From Blasia pusilla (lineage: Eukaryota; Marchantiophyta; Marchantiopsida; Blasiales): a stretch of DNA of 64,000 nt. Within the stretch, counting starts at the first letter, position 1, and the number at the start of each line of letters is the position of its first letter. Below, piece by piece: positions 45,420 to 57,345 of the stretch. The DNA is taken from contig CM114273.1 of NCBI GenBank assembly GCA_050084515.1, positions 19,530,001 to 19,594,000 of the forward strand, written 5' to 3'. The notes beneath the pieces are model-generated. The model had not been told where the DNA came from and made no database searches. It saw only the letters and a list, made by a program, of their open reading frames with translations. The translations under genes were made by a program, and so were the position numbers.

Positions 45420-45674
45420 TTAAACCCATTTGCAACCAATAGCTTCCTTACCATAAGGTATATCAACCAGCTCCCATGTCTGTTGATGTCTTAATGTAGC
45501 AAGCTCTTCCTCCATAGCTTCAATCCATTCGACTTTACTTGCAACTTCTTCAAAATAACTCGGCTCATGTTCTTGAAGGGTAGTCATCATATATGCATGA
45601 TGTGTCGCAAGGAAACCTTCATTTATGAATCTATGAATTGGATGTGTAAGTTGTTCTATGTAGATGCCTCTCAT
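45420..45674 (-). pseudogene. copia-1 integrase tail to reverse transcriptase linker
   Basis: An 84-codon frame with EPSYFEEVASKVEWIEAMEE then ELATLRHQQTWELVDIPYGK and IGCKWV, the usual EPxxxxEAxxxxxWxxAMxEE(L/M).(A/S)L..N.TW(E/D)LV..P....(I/V)(G/S)(C/S)KWV block that precedes copia reverse transcriptase. Confidence 0.9.
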
Positions 45675-46181
45675 GAAGGAACAGTGAGCATAAAAAATAC
45701 ATGGACCAAATCTAGGACTAATTCAAGTCCTTGGGGAAGTTGAAAAATGTTTGTTGGTTTACAATCATATTCTCCCCCTCAACAAACAACTTTAGACGTG
45801 GAATAGGCTCAGATGGAGCATACCATGATTTTAGCTCATCAAAGACAACATCCCGACTAATAATAAGCTACCTAGAGGATGGAATATAGCACTTATATCC
45901 CTTAGTCCCATCAGCATAGCCAATGAAGATACATCTTTCAGACTTGGGGTCTAATTTTTACGTCTCTCAGAAGGAACATGAGCATAAAAAATACAACCAA
46001 ATACTTTCAAGAAGGAAAAATCAGGTATACTTCATGTGAAAACTTTGAATGGAGTTTTATCATGAACTCATGCTGTTGGAGTTCGCTTGATTAAGAAGAC
46101 TGCACATGCTATAGCCTCTGCCCAATAGACCTTAGGCATGTTCTTCTCATTCAGCATAGCTCGTGCCGCTTCAGAAATATG

Positions 46182-46508
46182 TCAATTCTTTCTCTCAGCC
46201 ACTCCATTTTGGTGTGGAATGTAACGGCAAGTTACTTGACGTTGGATGCCTTTCTGAAGTAAATAGTCATCAAACTCTGTTGAAAGATACTCTCCTCCTC
46301 CATCACAACGCAATTTTAGAATGTGTTCTCTAGTCTGCTTCTCTACTAGAACTCTGAATGTTTGGAACACTAAGAATACCTCTGACTTGGCTTTCAGAAA
46401 GTATATCCATATATACCTAGAGAAGTCATCAATAAATGAAACAAAGTAATGGCAACCACTAAGGCTATGTTGTGATGTTGTCCACACATCACTGTGGATC
46501 AATTCCAA
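46182..46508 (-). pseudogene. copia-1 integrase core
   Basis: A 108-codon frame reads MELIHSDVWTTSQHSLSGCH, YFVSFIDDFSRYIWIYFLK, LRCDGGGEYLSTEFDDYL and RYIPHQNGVAERKN. It has all three catalytic residues: Asp of HSDV, Asp of RCDGG.E, and Glu of GVAERKN. The core would insert element DNA. A GAG-like and zinc-knuckle region should lie at 46.6-47.6 kb, but it is broken and only partly legible. Confidence 0.92.
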
Positions 46509-47627
46509 TATCCTGGATGCTCTTCTATCTTGCTTTGGAAAAGGAAATCTAGCTTATTTTCCAAATTGGCAAGCAGGACATACCTCTAACGTAGCAGGAA
46601 TGGCTAATTTAGGGAGTCCTATTATTATATTAGATGATGAAAAACTCTATAATCTTTGAAGATTCATATGTCCAATTCATTTATTCCACACATTTAGATA
46701 TGTGATTTGTTGGCCGGTTTGACCATACATTGTTGTTTGAATCTTTGGCATATAAACATCTAATTTGAACATTCTTCCAGATCTAGTTCCTTTGGTTGTC
46801 GTAGTCTGGTCATCCATTATTTCAATGAAACAACCATTTGCGTTAAACTTCATTTGATAACCATGTTCTACTATCTGTCCTATAGAGATCAGGTTTCTTG
46901 CAATGGTAGGAACATAGAGAATATTCCAAAGAGCACAAAGATCATCTGATGCTATTGGAACTTTACCGGTATGCGTAATATGATGTTGAGTGTCATCTCA
47001 TGTGAACACAATTGTAGGATCTTTCACCGACTTCAAACTAGTGAACCATTTAGCTTGTGAGGTCATGGGATTTGATGCACAAGAGTCAATGTACCAATCT
47101 ACTATCGAGTCTTTCTTGACCATTGCTCCCATATGATGAGTCATGACCAAGAGATGCTCCGTTTGTGAATGTTGTTGTTCTTAGTACTGCTCTTGGTGTT
47201 GTTGCTCCACATATTTTTTTGCTGTAAGGCTCCTATTCTCATATCTGCCTTCTTCTTGAAGCAAAACTTTGCATAGTGATCCTTTATCCCACAGTAATTG
47301 CAAGATCCAAGGACCCTCTGTTGCTAACCTCGATCCCAATGGTTTCCACCATCACCACCTTGTGATTATGTTTGATACTGGTTGGTAGTTGATTCAGTGA
47401 CGTTATAGTGAGCTCTACATGCGGACCTAGATGGCTAAATCGACCGAGAAAGCCTTAAAAAATGCCTCCAAAGTCTTATCTCCGTCAAAGCTCCACTTGA
47501 AATCTTCACCCATTGACCTCTGAATAAAACTTCCTTCTCCCAAGCTGAAATTTTGCCTTCTCTTGCCTCTTTTCTCTCCTCAAACACCAAGAATTTCAAG
47601 TGATGTTCTCCTATTGCTCTGATACCA

Positions 47628-47939
47628 TGTGGAAAACTGCTAAACAAGCATAATTGGTGGAAAACGGCTCTCACACACACACACCACCATAGGGAACAAA
47701 ATTTGCAATGAGAGAATGAGTGGAGGCTCGTCCCCTTCTCAATTATATAGGGTATGTACAAGCAATACTAATCCTAACCTTATTCATAGTCTCGAGTTAG
47801 ACTAATTGTGATTAACTAATCATAGTTAAGATAATCGCGCTTAACTAACTAATCAAGATTAAGCTTCCCTACTTTGTATGAGTATCAAATGTAGCAGTTC
47901 ATGTGTCTCATGAGTTTGATTGTAACTCAATCTTCAATA
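47628..47939 (-). repeat. copia-1 5' LTR and primer-binding site
   Basis: The 312-bp LTR is followed on the minus strand by a perfect 12-base TGGTATCAGAGC primer site, then AATAGGAG. This fixes element polarity. Confidence 0.92.
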
Positions 47940-48293
47940 GGAGAGAGCTTGGGAGAGGGAAGGGGATATACTCAAGGATAAAGATCTTTGGAGCTCATTC
48001 TCTCGTTGTTGAACCTCTTAGAATTAGGCGGCCGAACTGTGGTGCTCCTTGCCTTGTGTGTAACCCAAGCCTCTTATTAGGAGAGTAGGTTTGGTTTGAT
48101 GTAAGAGAGATAGATTTGTGTGCACCCTGGAAGACATTGTTGAGAGAGATACTTGATTTGATTGGAAATATTTCGTTACTCGATCGTCTCGATGTTTGGA
48201 TGTCATAAGTTAACATGGGATCATGTATGTTTGTGTGTGTAGTCGGTGACAATAATGTAGGTTGTGTAGCGATCTGTATACGCACGATAGAGG

Positions 48294-48720
48294 AAAACGG
48301 ATTATAACATACTTCAGGTGGCACGACAAGTACTAGAGATAATCAAAACTTACTTGCAATGCAAGAAGATGGAGGCAAATTGTTGATTTTTTAAATTAGC
48401 CAAAGTGGCAATCCGACATTTTTCATATGTAGTCCATCTAGATTCGAGTCCAACAGAAGCGCCTGCATAAAAAATAGGTATGAAAAAATATTGGGACAAC
48501 AGAAAAAGGAGATAGAATGACATGTTGCAAATACATTGATATATGATATCAAAGGAATGTGCAAGGTAAGCACTTGGACAAACATTAGGACATTAGGAAA
48601 AATAAAAAATTTCATTGTGTACAACATATTTCAAAAATGAATGTGTTAGCTAGAATAGGAAATAATATAGTATTAGTATGTCAAATCTGAAAAGAGATTG
48701 CAAAATTGGATAGATCGCCA
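48294..48720. other. spacer between LTR1 copy c and copia-2
   Basis: It is AT-rich. The base text before copia-2 is the sequence that held copia-2's target site, TCGCCA. No gene is recognised. Confidence 0.5.
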
Positions 48721-49056
48721 TATTGAAGAATGAGTTATAGTCAAGCTCATTGGACACCCGAACTACTATATTTGGTATTCACACAAAGTAGGAAAACTTA
48801 ATCTTGGTTAATTAGTTAAGCAAGATTATCTTAATTATGGTTAGTTAATCATAGTTAGTCAAATCCAAGACTATGGTTAGGATTAGGGTTATGGTTGTTT
48901 GTACGTACCTTATAAAATTGAGAAGGGGACTAGCCTCCATTCATTCTCTCATTGCAAAATTTGTTTCTCCATGGTGATGTATGAGTGGGAGAGTCGTATG
49001 ACTATGAGTGTGAGAGTTGTATCCCATCAATTATGTTGTTTTAACAATTTTCTACA
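48721..49056 (+). repeat. copia-2 5' LTR
   Basis: 336 bp, from TATTGAAGAATGAGTTATAG to TTTTCTACA. It shares text with copia-1 LTRs throughout (for example TTAATCTTGGTTAATTAGTT). It is more diverged from its 3' partner than the copia-1 pair are from each other, which supports copia-2 being the older insertion. Confidence 0.88.
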
Positions 49057-49952
49057 TGATATCAAAGCGATAAGAGAACATTAATTGAAATTTTTGGTGT
49101 TTAAGGAGAAAAGATAGGCAAGAGAAGGCACAATTCTAATTTGGGAGAAGAAAATTTCAATCAAAGCTCAATGGCAAAAGATTTCAGATAAAGTTGTGAC
49201 GGTGATAAGACTTTGGAGCCATTTTTAAGGGCTTTATTGGTCTATTAAGCAATATGGGTCCGCCTCGATCAGAAAAATACTTGAGACTTGTTTGAAAAGT
49301 ATTATAGATCAAGAGCTTTCCAACGTATCCAAAATTATTCGAGTATGATGTTATGGGCTCCTGCAAGAACAATTTTCGTGTAGGAAAGTGCAATTAGTGA
49401 AGGAACGTTGTGTAGTTTGCTTTCTAGAGGCCAATTTTGACTAGTTTTTCCATATAGTTGGTCATTTTTGGCAAATTTCACGTCAGTTTCTGCATTGGAG
49501 TGGTTTATGCTTCAATTGGCGTAGTCGAGAGTGTCGCATTTATTAGGATAGATTGACGATATTTAGTAGAGCGCCTTCGAAGATACTAGAGGATAACTTG
49601 CTAAGACCATAATAAACTTGAGAGAGTAGGTTTTCCCTTCGTTTCGGTTCAGTTGGAGCCATATAGAGAAACTTCATATTTCAAGTAAATTTACATTTTG
49701 AGAATATTTAACTTTCTATTTTTGGAAGTGATAGTTGACCTCCTACAACAGGTCAATAGTCAAGGAGATGACCTGCGAGCATAGGTTACGGTGGAGAGAG
49801 CTTGGGAGAGGAAAGGGGATATACCTCCAAGAGAGAGAGCTTGAGAGTTCATTCTCTCTTTGTTGAACCTCTTGGGAGGAGGCGACGGAGTTATGGTCCT
49901 CCTTGCCCTATGTGTATAACTCAAGCCTCTCATTAGGAGAGTGGGTTTGGTT

Positions 49953-50056
<104 letters not shown>

Positions 50057-50074
50057 TGAATGAATGAATGAATA

Positions 50075-50395
50075 GATTTATTGTCCACGGGGATCCCACA
50101 GGGCCATGGGACTTAGTTTTGACACTTAACAACAAATTTGGAGAGAGAGCAAGCACCAGCGAGGGCCTAAGGGATCCTCAGAGCCAGGTGAGTGTCCCTG
50201 GTCTTTACACAACTATGCAAGAATTTAGCAATCTAAGTCTGATTCTGCCTAGTCATGAACGGGAGGACCCTGGGAGCTCGGTGAACAAAGAGATCCGGGA
50301 AGTCAAGCCTAATGTGATCGTGAAAGGTGCAGTCAAAGAGGTAGTGATGTTCGTCATCAACAAGCCCCGAGTTGCAAAATCTACATAATCTGTCC
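50075..50395 (-). pseudogene. LINE zf-RVT domain and C-terminus
   Basis: The minus strand reads RLCRFCNSGLVDDEHHYLFD, CTFHDHIRLDFPDLF, then RVLPFMTRQNQ, a stop, and AKFLHSCVKTRDTHLALRI. Cys-x2-Cys-x6-(D/E)-x-x-H-x3-(F)xC is a clear zf-RVT module, usual at the end of LINE polyproteins. One internal stop. It is better preserved than the remnant at the left edge of the window. Confidence 0.85.
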
Positions 50396-51404
50396 TCTCT
50401 TTTCTTCAGTGAGAATTTTCCTTTCTCAATCTCCAGGTCAGTAGAGCCACATCTGAATCTCGCTAATGTATGCGTAACTTAGTGGGAATGGGGCGAGAGA
50501 TGTAGGAGGCTTCTTTGCATGGATATGCGATCGTTCATGAGGGTGTGGTAGCGCCTCATTCTTTCACCATTTTTGTGAGAGGAATTCCCCTTGCTTTCCC
50601 AGAGGCGCTGGTGTCGGCCCTAGTTGATGGCAATGTAATTGTTGTGTAATTGTTCAGCAAGGTCTTGGTGGGTGGCCGTAGGTAGGTCACCGATGGATAT
50701 TCCCCATTTCATGAGCCACTCCGTGCAGTCATAGTACCAATTTTTAGCCCCAAGGGTGGCACTACTTTTTGAAACCACGTAGGCCCTGGCGGATAGACGA
50801 TTGGGATCGTCCTCGAAGATATCCTGAAGGTGTTGGAGAAATATGATCAGATTTTTAACAGCATGGATCTCCATTGGTACCTCCCCAAACTCAGCCAATA
50901 GAATGTCGTGGGGAGTGGTTTTCCTAATGCCCAGACTTTGACGCATGAAGAGTTTCTGGGGAGCCTCAAGGCCTTGGGGCCAAGCCTTGGAGCTGGGGCC
51001 CACATTTCAGATGCATAGAGTGTGGCTGGGATCACTAGAGCTTTGAATAGATGGAGTTTCTGTGGAATATGCCACAGTTCGATTCTTCTGCAATTGGATT
51101 GTAGGAGGTGTAGACCTCTCAAGCCTGCATTGATCTTGTTGCGACTCCCATTGGCTCTCCATTGGTTGTTGGGTTTGAGTTGCACCCCCAGGTATATGTA
51201 CTCACCCACAATCTCAATGATCTCCCTTCTCATTTCCTGGCTGAAGGTGAAAGTGTGTGACCGCTGCGTCGTAGGGAGCTGTGATCCAAAGATGATTATC
51301 TTCGTTTTCAACAAGTTGACTTCCTTGCCCGATTTGTTGCGAAGCTTGAAAGTGCATTCGGGTAAAGTTGGAGCCCATGTCTTTGTTCTAGACATCGAAC
51401 TATC

Positions 51405-52320
51405 TCATTTGCATACAGGAGAGCGGGGGTGAGGCGGTGTGCTAGCTGGTGGATCTCCATTCACTCGAAAGCACCTCTTCAAGTTCGTCAATGTAGAGCC
51501 CAAACAATGTAGGTGAGAGGGGGCATCCTTGTTTGACTCCGGTGTTGGAAGATAAAGTTTCAGATCTGCCCCTCTTAGTAGCAATGTGCAAACACCGAGC
51601 ATATAAGACCTTGATCATTTGTAAGTTGTTGTGGTGGGACACCCAACTCTTCAAGTCGTTTCCAAAGGAGCGCCCTTGGGACTATGTCAAAGACCTTCTT
51701 GAAGTCTACAAAACAATGAGAACAATTTACCGGGCTTGTGACCAATTCTCGACTTGGAAGTTTCTTCAATCAGTACCGGAGTGTGAGAAGGTGATCCAGG
51801 GTGCTATGTGAGTGTCGGAAACCTACTTGTCCTCTGGCTCGCACCTTCTTTTCTTCATTTGATCGTTGATTTTCCTTTCCAGCAAGAGCCCATACAACTT
51901 GGCCATGAGGGAGCTCACCATGATCGTTCGTAGTTGGATGGTATCATTGGGTCTCGACCTTGAAGAGTGGGTAGATTGTATTAATTTGCCATTCGGTGGG
52001 AAGCCCTGTTGAAGCTGCAGATTGAACATTTCGGTGAGGGTTGGGCCAATTGCCTCACTTGTGAATTTGAACATTTGAGCCTGGAACCCCAGGCCATCCT
52101 CTGGTTTGTTATGTAGCCTTTTGATTCCTGATGTGACATCGTCAATGGTGAAGAGGTCCGGTAGATCCTGAAGCCCATTCGGCCACGGGTCGGTGGGAGC
52201 GGCAGTGTTGGAGTGGTAAAGTTGGGTACCATATGTGGTCCAGATCTGTAGATCCTGGAGTGGAATGATGTTATGTCTATTCATGAGTATTCTCCAAAAT
52301 TTGGCCGATTGGTATTTCAT
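51405..52320 (-). pseudogene. LINE reverse transcriptase
   Basis: Frames 51823-52320, 51575-51769, 51442-51654 and 51405-51602 contain, in order, DVTSGIKRLHNKPEDGLGFQ, CFVDFKKVFDIVPRALLWKR, and GVKQGCPLSPTLFGLYIDEL. These are non-LTR reverse transcriptase landmarks. The expected catalytic YADD reads YANE (around 51400-51412), so both catalytic Asp residues are changed. The thumb/connector part continues in 50847-51395. Confidence 0.9.
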
Positions 52321-52831
52321 CTGTTCTGTGAACTCTGTGATCTTGATGGCAATTTATTTGTGTTTCTTCCTACGTACCAATCGTTTGTAAGTTTTCTGCA
52401 ATAATTGAGTGTGTGGAGAGTGTGGATCCTCCCTCAGCCGGTGATTCAGCTTCATGTGGGCCTCTTTGCAGTCCTTGTCAAACCAGGTTGGGAGAAGAAC
52501 GTAGAAGTGGATCTAATGTGTTTGCCTCTAGATAGTTGGAAAGGTAGGACTTTTCTGCAACATTGATGTAGGATGTCGCTGAACTCGTCGTGTTCACTGT
52601 GGGTGAGCACTCTGTAAGAGCCTTGTTGACGAGTGTGATGAGTTCATCTTTCTTTTCCTGAAGGAAAGTGTATCGACATTTGGTCGGTAGGGTTAATTTT
52701 TCTGCAGCCTCTAGGATGGTTTTGGAGACCATGATGTCAAAGTAGAGTGGTTCATGATCAAATTCTAGACCGGGTGTGACCTGCACATTGGCAACCAGAT
52801 GTGGTAGTTGATGTACTTCCCCAATAAGGTA

Positions 52832-52835
<4 letters not shown>

Positions 52836-52880
<45 letters not shown>
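52836..52880. repeat. (GA)n microsatellite, right of the LINE
   Basis: About 22 GA units, then TTTTGTGAGAGATCTACTTG, which resumes LTR1 text. Confidence 0.95.
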
Positions 52881-52884
<4 letters not shown>

Positions 52885-53142
52885 GTGAGAGATCTACTTG
52901 ATTTATTGGAGATATTTTTGTACTTCTCATTTCGATGTTTAGATATCATGAGTTAACATGGGATTGTGTGTATTTTTATGCATATTTGATGACAACGATG
53001 TATGTTGTATAGCGATGTGTTTGCGCATGAAAAGAGCATGAAATTACATTTCTTGAGTAAAATCGCTTTTCAAGGAGTATTCCTCCATAGCAATCACAAG
53101 TGGGAAGCTAGATAAGCAATTTATAATGTCAGGAAGTATCGT

Positions 53143-53900
53143 ATGAAGCAATTTCTTATGGATCAAGAACAATGGAAGTTTGTTATAGATTATGAGGCCA
53201 AGCCAAAAGGTGACTCAACAGACTTGAATGTTCGGGCTTGGAACAAACCTCCAAGGCAATTAAACCACAATAGTTCAATAACGATCAATTTGCCAATGAT
53301 TGGTCATATTCAAGATATTGATATTCTGAAAGAGGCTTAGGATGCATTGGAAAAGCTATTCCGGATATTTACAAAGGCCACAGAGCTTCTATTGAAACAA
53401 CAATTGAATGGAGTGAGGAAAGAATCGCAAAACATCAATGATTTTGTTTTGACTATTAGTCATATTGTTGATCAATTGAATAGCATGGGAGTGACTGTAG
53501 AAGATGATGATCTCATTTTGTTTACTCTTCAAACTCTAAACCCTAAATATTATAAGTCTTGTGAGGCCTCTATCTCTATGAGATAGAAGTATCTAACCTT
53601 TCAAGAGTTAGTCCCACTGTTAATGAGTAAGAAGATGCGGATAATAGGCAGCAATAGCTCGTCTAGTATGCAAGAGAATGCGTTATTTGTAGCTAATGGA
53701 TCAAACAGAGGTAGAGGTCCTGGTAGAAGCTTCCGTGGTCATGATGGATATAAAGCATATGAAGGAAGAGCCACTCAACATAATTTCACTCAATAACCTA
53801 CGAACTAGTACCAGACACAATCACAAGATGGTGATTCCTTGCAACACATTATGCATATATGATAACTACACTTCAAGAACAAGAACCAAGGTGTTTTGAA
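53143..53900 (+). pseudogene. copia-2 gag remnant, joined to pol by a deletion
   Basis: Three frames (53143-53340, 53347-53586, 53696-53899) separated by stops read ALEKLFRIFTKATELLLKQQ, VLTISHIVDQLNSMGVTVED, FTLQTLNPKYYKSCEASISM. This is the copia UBN2-type gag pattern (L...(Y)...(F)...I..L...G......LL..LP..Y). About 53840-53890 the text runs straight into the linker that precedes reverse transcriptase (ITTLQEQEPRCFEEVASKGE). Protease and integrase, about 2 kb in copia-1, are absent. Confidence 0.8.
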
Positions 53901-55420
53901 GAAGTTGCAAGTAAGGGCGAATGGATTGAAGCTATGGAGGAAGATATTGTTGCATTAATACCTCAACAGACGTAGAAAGTAGTTGATATACCTTCTGACA
54001 AGGAAGATATTGGTTGCATACGGGTTTACAAAATCAACCGTAATCAAGATCGTATGATGAACAAATATAAAGCCATATTGGTAGCCAAGAGCTATGCATA
54101 ACAATATGACATGAATTGTGAGGAGACATTTAGCCCTATCGTAAAGATGGTGACTACGAGAATAGTGGTTGCAGCTGTAGTAAGTAAGAAATGAAGATTA
54201 CATCACATTGATGTTAAGAATACCTTCTTGAATGGAGATCTATATAAGGAGGTGTACATGACACAACCACCCGGATATAAGCATCCAGAGTTTTGATTCT
54301 GCGTATGCAAGTTAAAGAAAGCTTGATACGTGCTCAACCAAGCTCCAAGAGCTTGGTATGGCAATATTATCTATGCCCTATAAGAATTGGGCTTTAGGGT
54401 ATGTGATTCTGACTCCTTGCTATATGTCTTGAGAATACAAGCTCATATGGTTATCATTGTGTTGAGTGTTGATGGCCTCGTGATTGTTGGGAGTAGTAAG
54501 GATACGATACAACAAGTAAAGCTAAAGTTACATGCAAATTTTGGTATGAAGGACTTGGGAGAACTCAAATACTTCCTTGGTGTTGATTTTATCAGGGTTG
54601 GAGAGAGCATATGGTTATTAAAACAATAATGTGCTCTTTATATGCTTTCAAAATATGGTATGACAGCTTGTAAGCCAATCTCTACACCATTGGATTAGAG
54701 TATGAAGCTAATAGTGGACGAAGGGAAGTTGTTTGCAGATTGTAATATACACATGCGCATGGTTGGAAGTTTGATCTATTAAATTATAACCAGATCAGAC
54801 TTGAGTATGCAGTTGGACTAGTGAGCCATTTATATAAGCACATCGGAAACCTCATCTTGATGTTGTGAGGAGGATTCTACGATATGTAAAGTTCTCTATT
54901 GAATTCGGGCTTCAATTTGAATCTTCTATGAGTTTATAATTACAGGGATTCACAAATGCTGATTGGGCAATAAGCGTGTTTGGTAGACACTTCATATTTG
55001 GTTATTCATTTATATTGGGAAGTGCAGTTATAAGTCGGGCCTCAAAGAAGGAACTTATAGTTGCTTTATCTTCAACAAATATTTAGTACAAAAGAGCAAC
55101 CAATGCAGCATGTGAGGCGTTGTGGCTTCATTGATTAATTGTTGAGATTGGTATCAATAACTTAAGACCTAGTGTAATATATGCAGAAAATTTTAATAGC
55201 ATCAAACTTGCTAATAATTAATCTCGTGTTTCATACTCGAACAAAACATGTTGAGGTGCACTACCATTTTATCAAAGAGAAAGTGCTTACATGAAAAATT
55301 GATCTTGTGTATATAGGTATAGATCAAAAAATTATCGATATCTCTACAAAGGCATTGTCTAGAGATAAATTTGAGATGTTTAGAAATGATTTAGGCATTA
55401 GAGATTTCAATATGAGCGAA
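53900..55420 (+). pseudogene. copia-2 reverse transcriptase and RNase H, decayed
   Basis: The frame text continues WIEAMEEDIVALIPQQT, stop, KVVDIPSDKEDIGCIRVYKI, YDMNCEETFSPIVKMVTTRI, HHIDVKNTFLNGDLYKEVYM, then at 54387-54629 GFRVCDSDSLLYVLRIQAHM and VLSVDGLVIVG. The catalytic YVDD of copia-1 reads SVDG here. A short frame at 55307-55498 holds the end of RNase H. Several stops are present. Clearly dead. Confidence 0.88.
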
Positions 55421-55425
55421 GGGGA

Positions 55426-55748
55426 TATTAATTATTGCAGATTCAGTTATATTCAAACTAATTGGATATCCAAATTACTACATTGGGTACTCACATGAAA
55501 TGGAAAAGCTTAATCTTGGTTAGTTAGTTAAGCACGATTATCTTAACTAGGTTTAGTTAATCATAATTAGTCTAACTCGAGATAATAGTTAAGATTAGGG
55601 TACGTTAGGGTTGCTTGTACATACCCTATATGATTGAGAAGGGGAGCAGCCTCCACTCATTCTCTCATTGCAAATTTTATTCTGTATGGTGGTATGTAAG
55701 TGTGAGAGTCGTATCCCATTAGTTACGCTTTTTTAGTAGTTTTCTACA
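55426..55748 (+). repeat. copia-2 3' LTR
   Basis: 323 bp ending TTTCTACA. It carries the same TTGGTTAGTTAGTTAAGCAC and TAGTCTAACTCGAGATAATA phrases as the other copia LTRs. The next bases, TGCCA, match the left target copy CGCCA at four of five. Confidence 0.85.
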
Positions 55749-55753
55749 TGCCA

Positions 55754-57105
55754 CACCTAAGCCAAAATTTCAAGATAGCGGGATATAGGATAATCAATAC
55801 AAGCAAGTGCAAGATATTGCCTACAAGTATGTATTGTTCAAAATTCTATAGTAGGAATTGAGCACATATTGAAGTAAGTACTAGAAGAGGAAAAACTTGA
55901 AGCCCTGCTAGAAAGCAAGTAGTTCCTAAACATGCACATAAATGTGAAAAAATGTTTGCTCTGCATTTGCTCACACAGACACTATGTAGAACACTATTCT
56001 CCTATATATCAATAACTACACATTGCAAATAACATGTTTTTAATGTGTATGTAGTGTGGATGTTGTGGCGGTGGGGTGCAATGGTCTTTGACATCTCTAA
56101 TAAAATTCAGAAAAATAGGATCAATCATACATAGAGAAAATAAAAACATAGTGTAAACAAAAGTAAGCTCGCAAAATTATTGTGAGAATGTATTTAGTTA
56201 GAATAGTGGAATGCAGAGACTTACCTTGATATTGCAATCGTTAAGGAATTTTCCTTTTTTTGGGGATTTTGGAAGTTGTGCATCATAATATGTAGTAGTG
56301 TTGTTATTAAGGTGAATAAAGAGTGTGATTCAGTCTAAACGTTGATGGCTGACTTGCAATATGTGTGGAGCAATAGGACGAGTTTTACTTGCACACCCGA
56401 TGTGACCATGAGGAGCTAAAGTCAGAGAGGGGCTAATGTCTCAATTCTCTATGGCTAACTTTATATGGGATAGAAAATGAATGGCCTTTGTTGTTAATAG
56501 GCGTACAAGCATGGCTATTTGCAAACACATTATGAACCCGAGTTCACAAAATTATTCAAGGCATATTCCACCAATGACCTTAGCCTAATGTAACTTTCAA
56601 GCTCGTAAGGCCATTCTAGAATTGCTCAAAGGTAGAATGTCCCTTGAGGTCTCTCCTCTTTCTTTATATGCTTAGAGATAGATACAATGAAGACGAATTC
56701 ACTCTACCCATCCTAACTATAAAGAGCGCACTTTGGAAATCCTATCCTTTCTCTATCTATATCCCTTTGGGAGTAAAAAAATCCCAAATATGAGTAGTGA
56801 AGATAAGTATATCAACTCAAGAGCATCAAATTATCTCATTGCTCATAAAGAATGGTTCAGTGTCAAAGCATTGAAGACCCTAAAAGTTAGTGCAATAGGA
56901 GTTGGAATAAGAAATGATACATACTATTGAATTACTCATGTGGGTAAATTTTTGGCACACTTCTATTTTGTAACATCAATTTGTTGGGAGATATTTGATC
57001 TATAAATACATACAATGATAAGAAATATAATTGGTTTAGCACACATGATTGGTGAAATAAAATTAATTATTATACATAAATGGAGGATATGTGGATATGT
57101 TAGAT
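55754..57105. other. AT-rich, no gene recognised
   Basis: The short frame at 56733-56930 (65 codons) has no motif. Nothing else is supported. Confidence 0.5.
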
Positions 57106-57345
57106 GTGTTGGATTCTCAACATCCACTTCTTATTGTGCAATATTAATTTGATTGACGCCCATATATGAGGAGGGCTTAGATTGATGATTGTGATTTAGA
57201 CATCTAAAGAGTCATAATAATATGACATAGGTGGTTTATCGAGTAGCACTATTATGATGATATAGGGTTAGATCAACGGGGAGCCGTAACGCTAGCATAT
57301 TCTCGTATATTGATTTATTTCCATTTTTAGGTTCCATTGAAGCCC
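57106..57345 (-). repeat. LTR2 fragment in reverse orientation
   Basis: The reverse complement of this block matches 11793-12151. Examples: GTGGATGTTGAGAATCCAAC (12133 on plus, 57128 on minus) and GCTTCAATGGAACCT (11798 on plus, near 57335 on minus). Order is kept along about 240 bp, with gaps. It proves LTR2 is dispersed. Confidence 0.75.

Larger units (their letters stand above)
43723..47939 (-). mobile_element. copia-1: Ty1/copia retrotransposon inside LTR1
   Basis: The element is 4.2 kb on the minus strand. LTRs lie at 43723-44022 (300 bp) and 47628-47939 (312 bp), with ends TATTGAAG...TTTTCCACA on the minus strand. The target duplication is GGAGA at 43718-43722 and 47940-47944, and removing the element restores the LTR1 text. 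The primer-binding site TGGTATCAGAGC (47616-47627) is perfect and matches the initiator-Met tRNA. The polypurine tract GAGGGGGAA (44023-44031) adjoins the 3' LTR. Pol order is integrase, reverse transcriptase, RNase H, as in copia. Several frames are open but stops separate them. Confidence 0.95.
43440..48289 (+). repeat. LTR1 solo LTR (copy c), split by copia-1
   Basis: The left part 43440-43722 begins TGTCACGTTTTTAAGGATAG and the right part 47945-48289 ends CGCACGATA. Joined, they give one LTR1 of about 628 bp. The target duplication is GAGG at 43436-43439 and 48290-48293, 4 bp and exact. No internal gypsy sequence is attached, so it is a solo LTR formed by recombination between two LTRs. 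Copia-1 later inserted into it. Confidence 0.9.
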
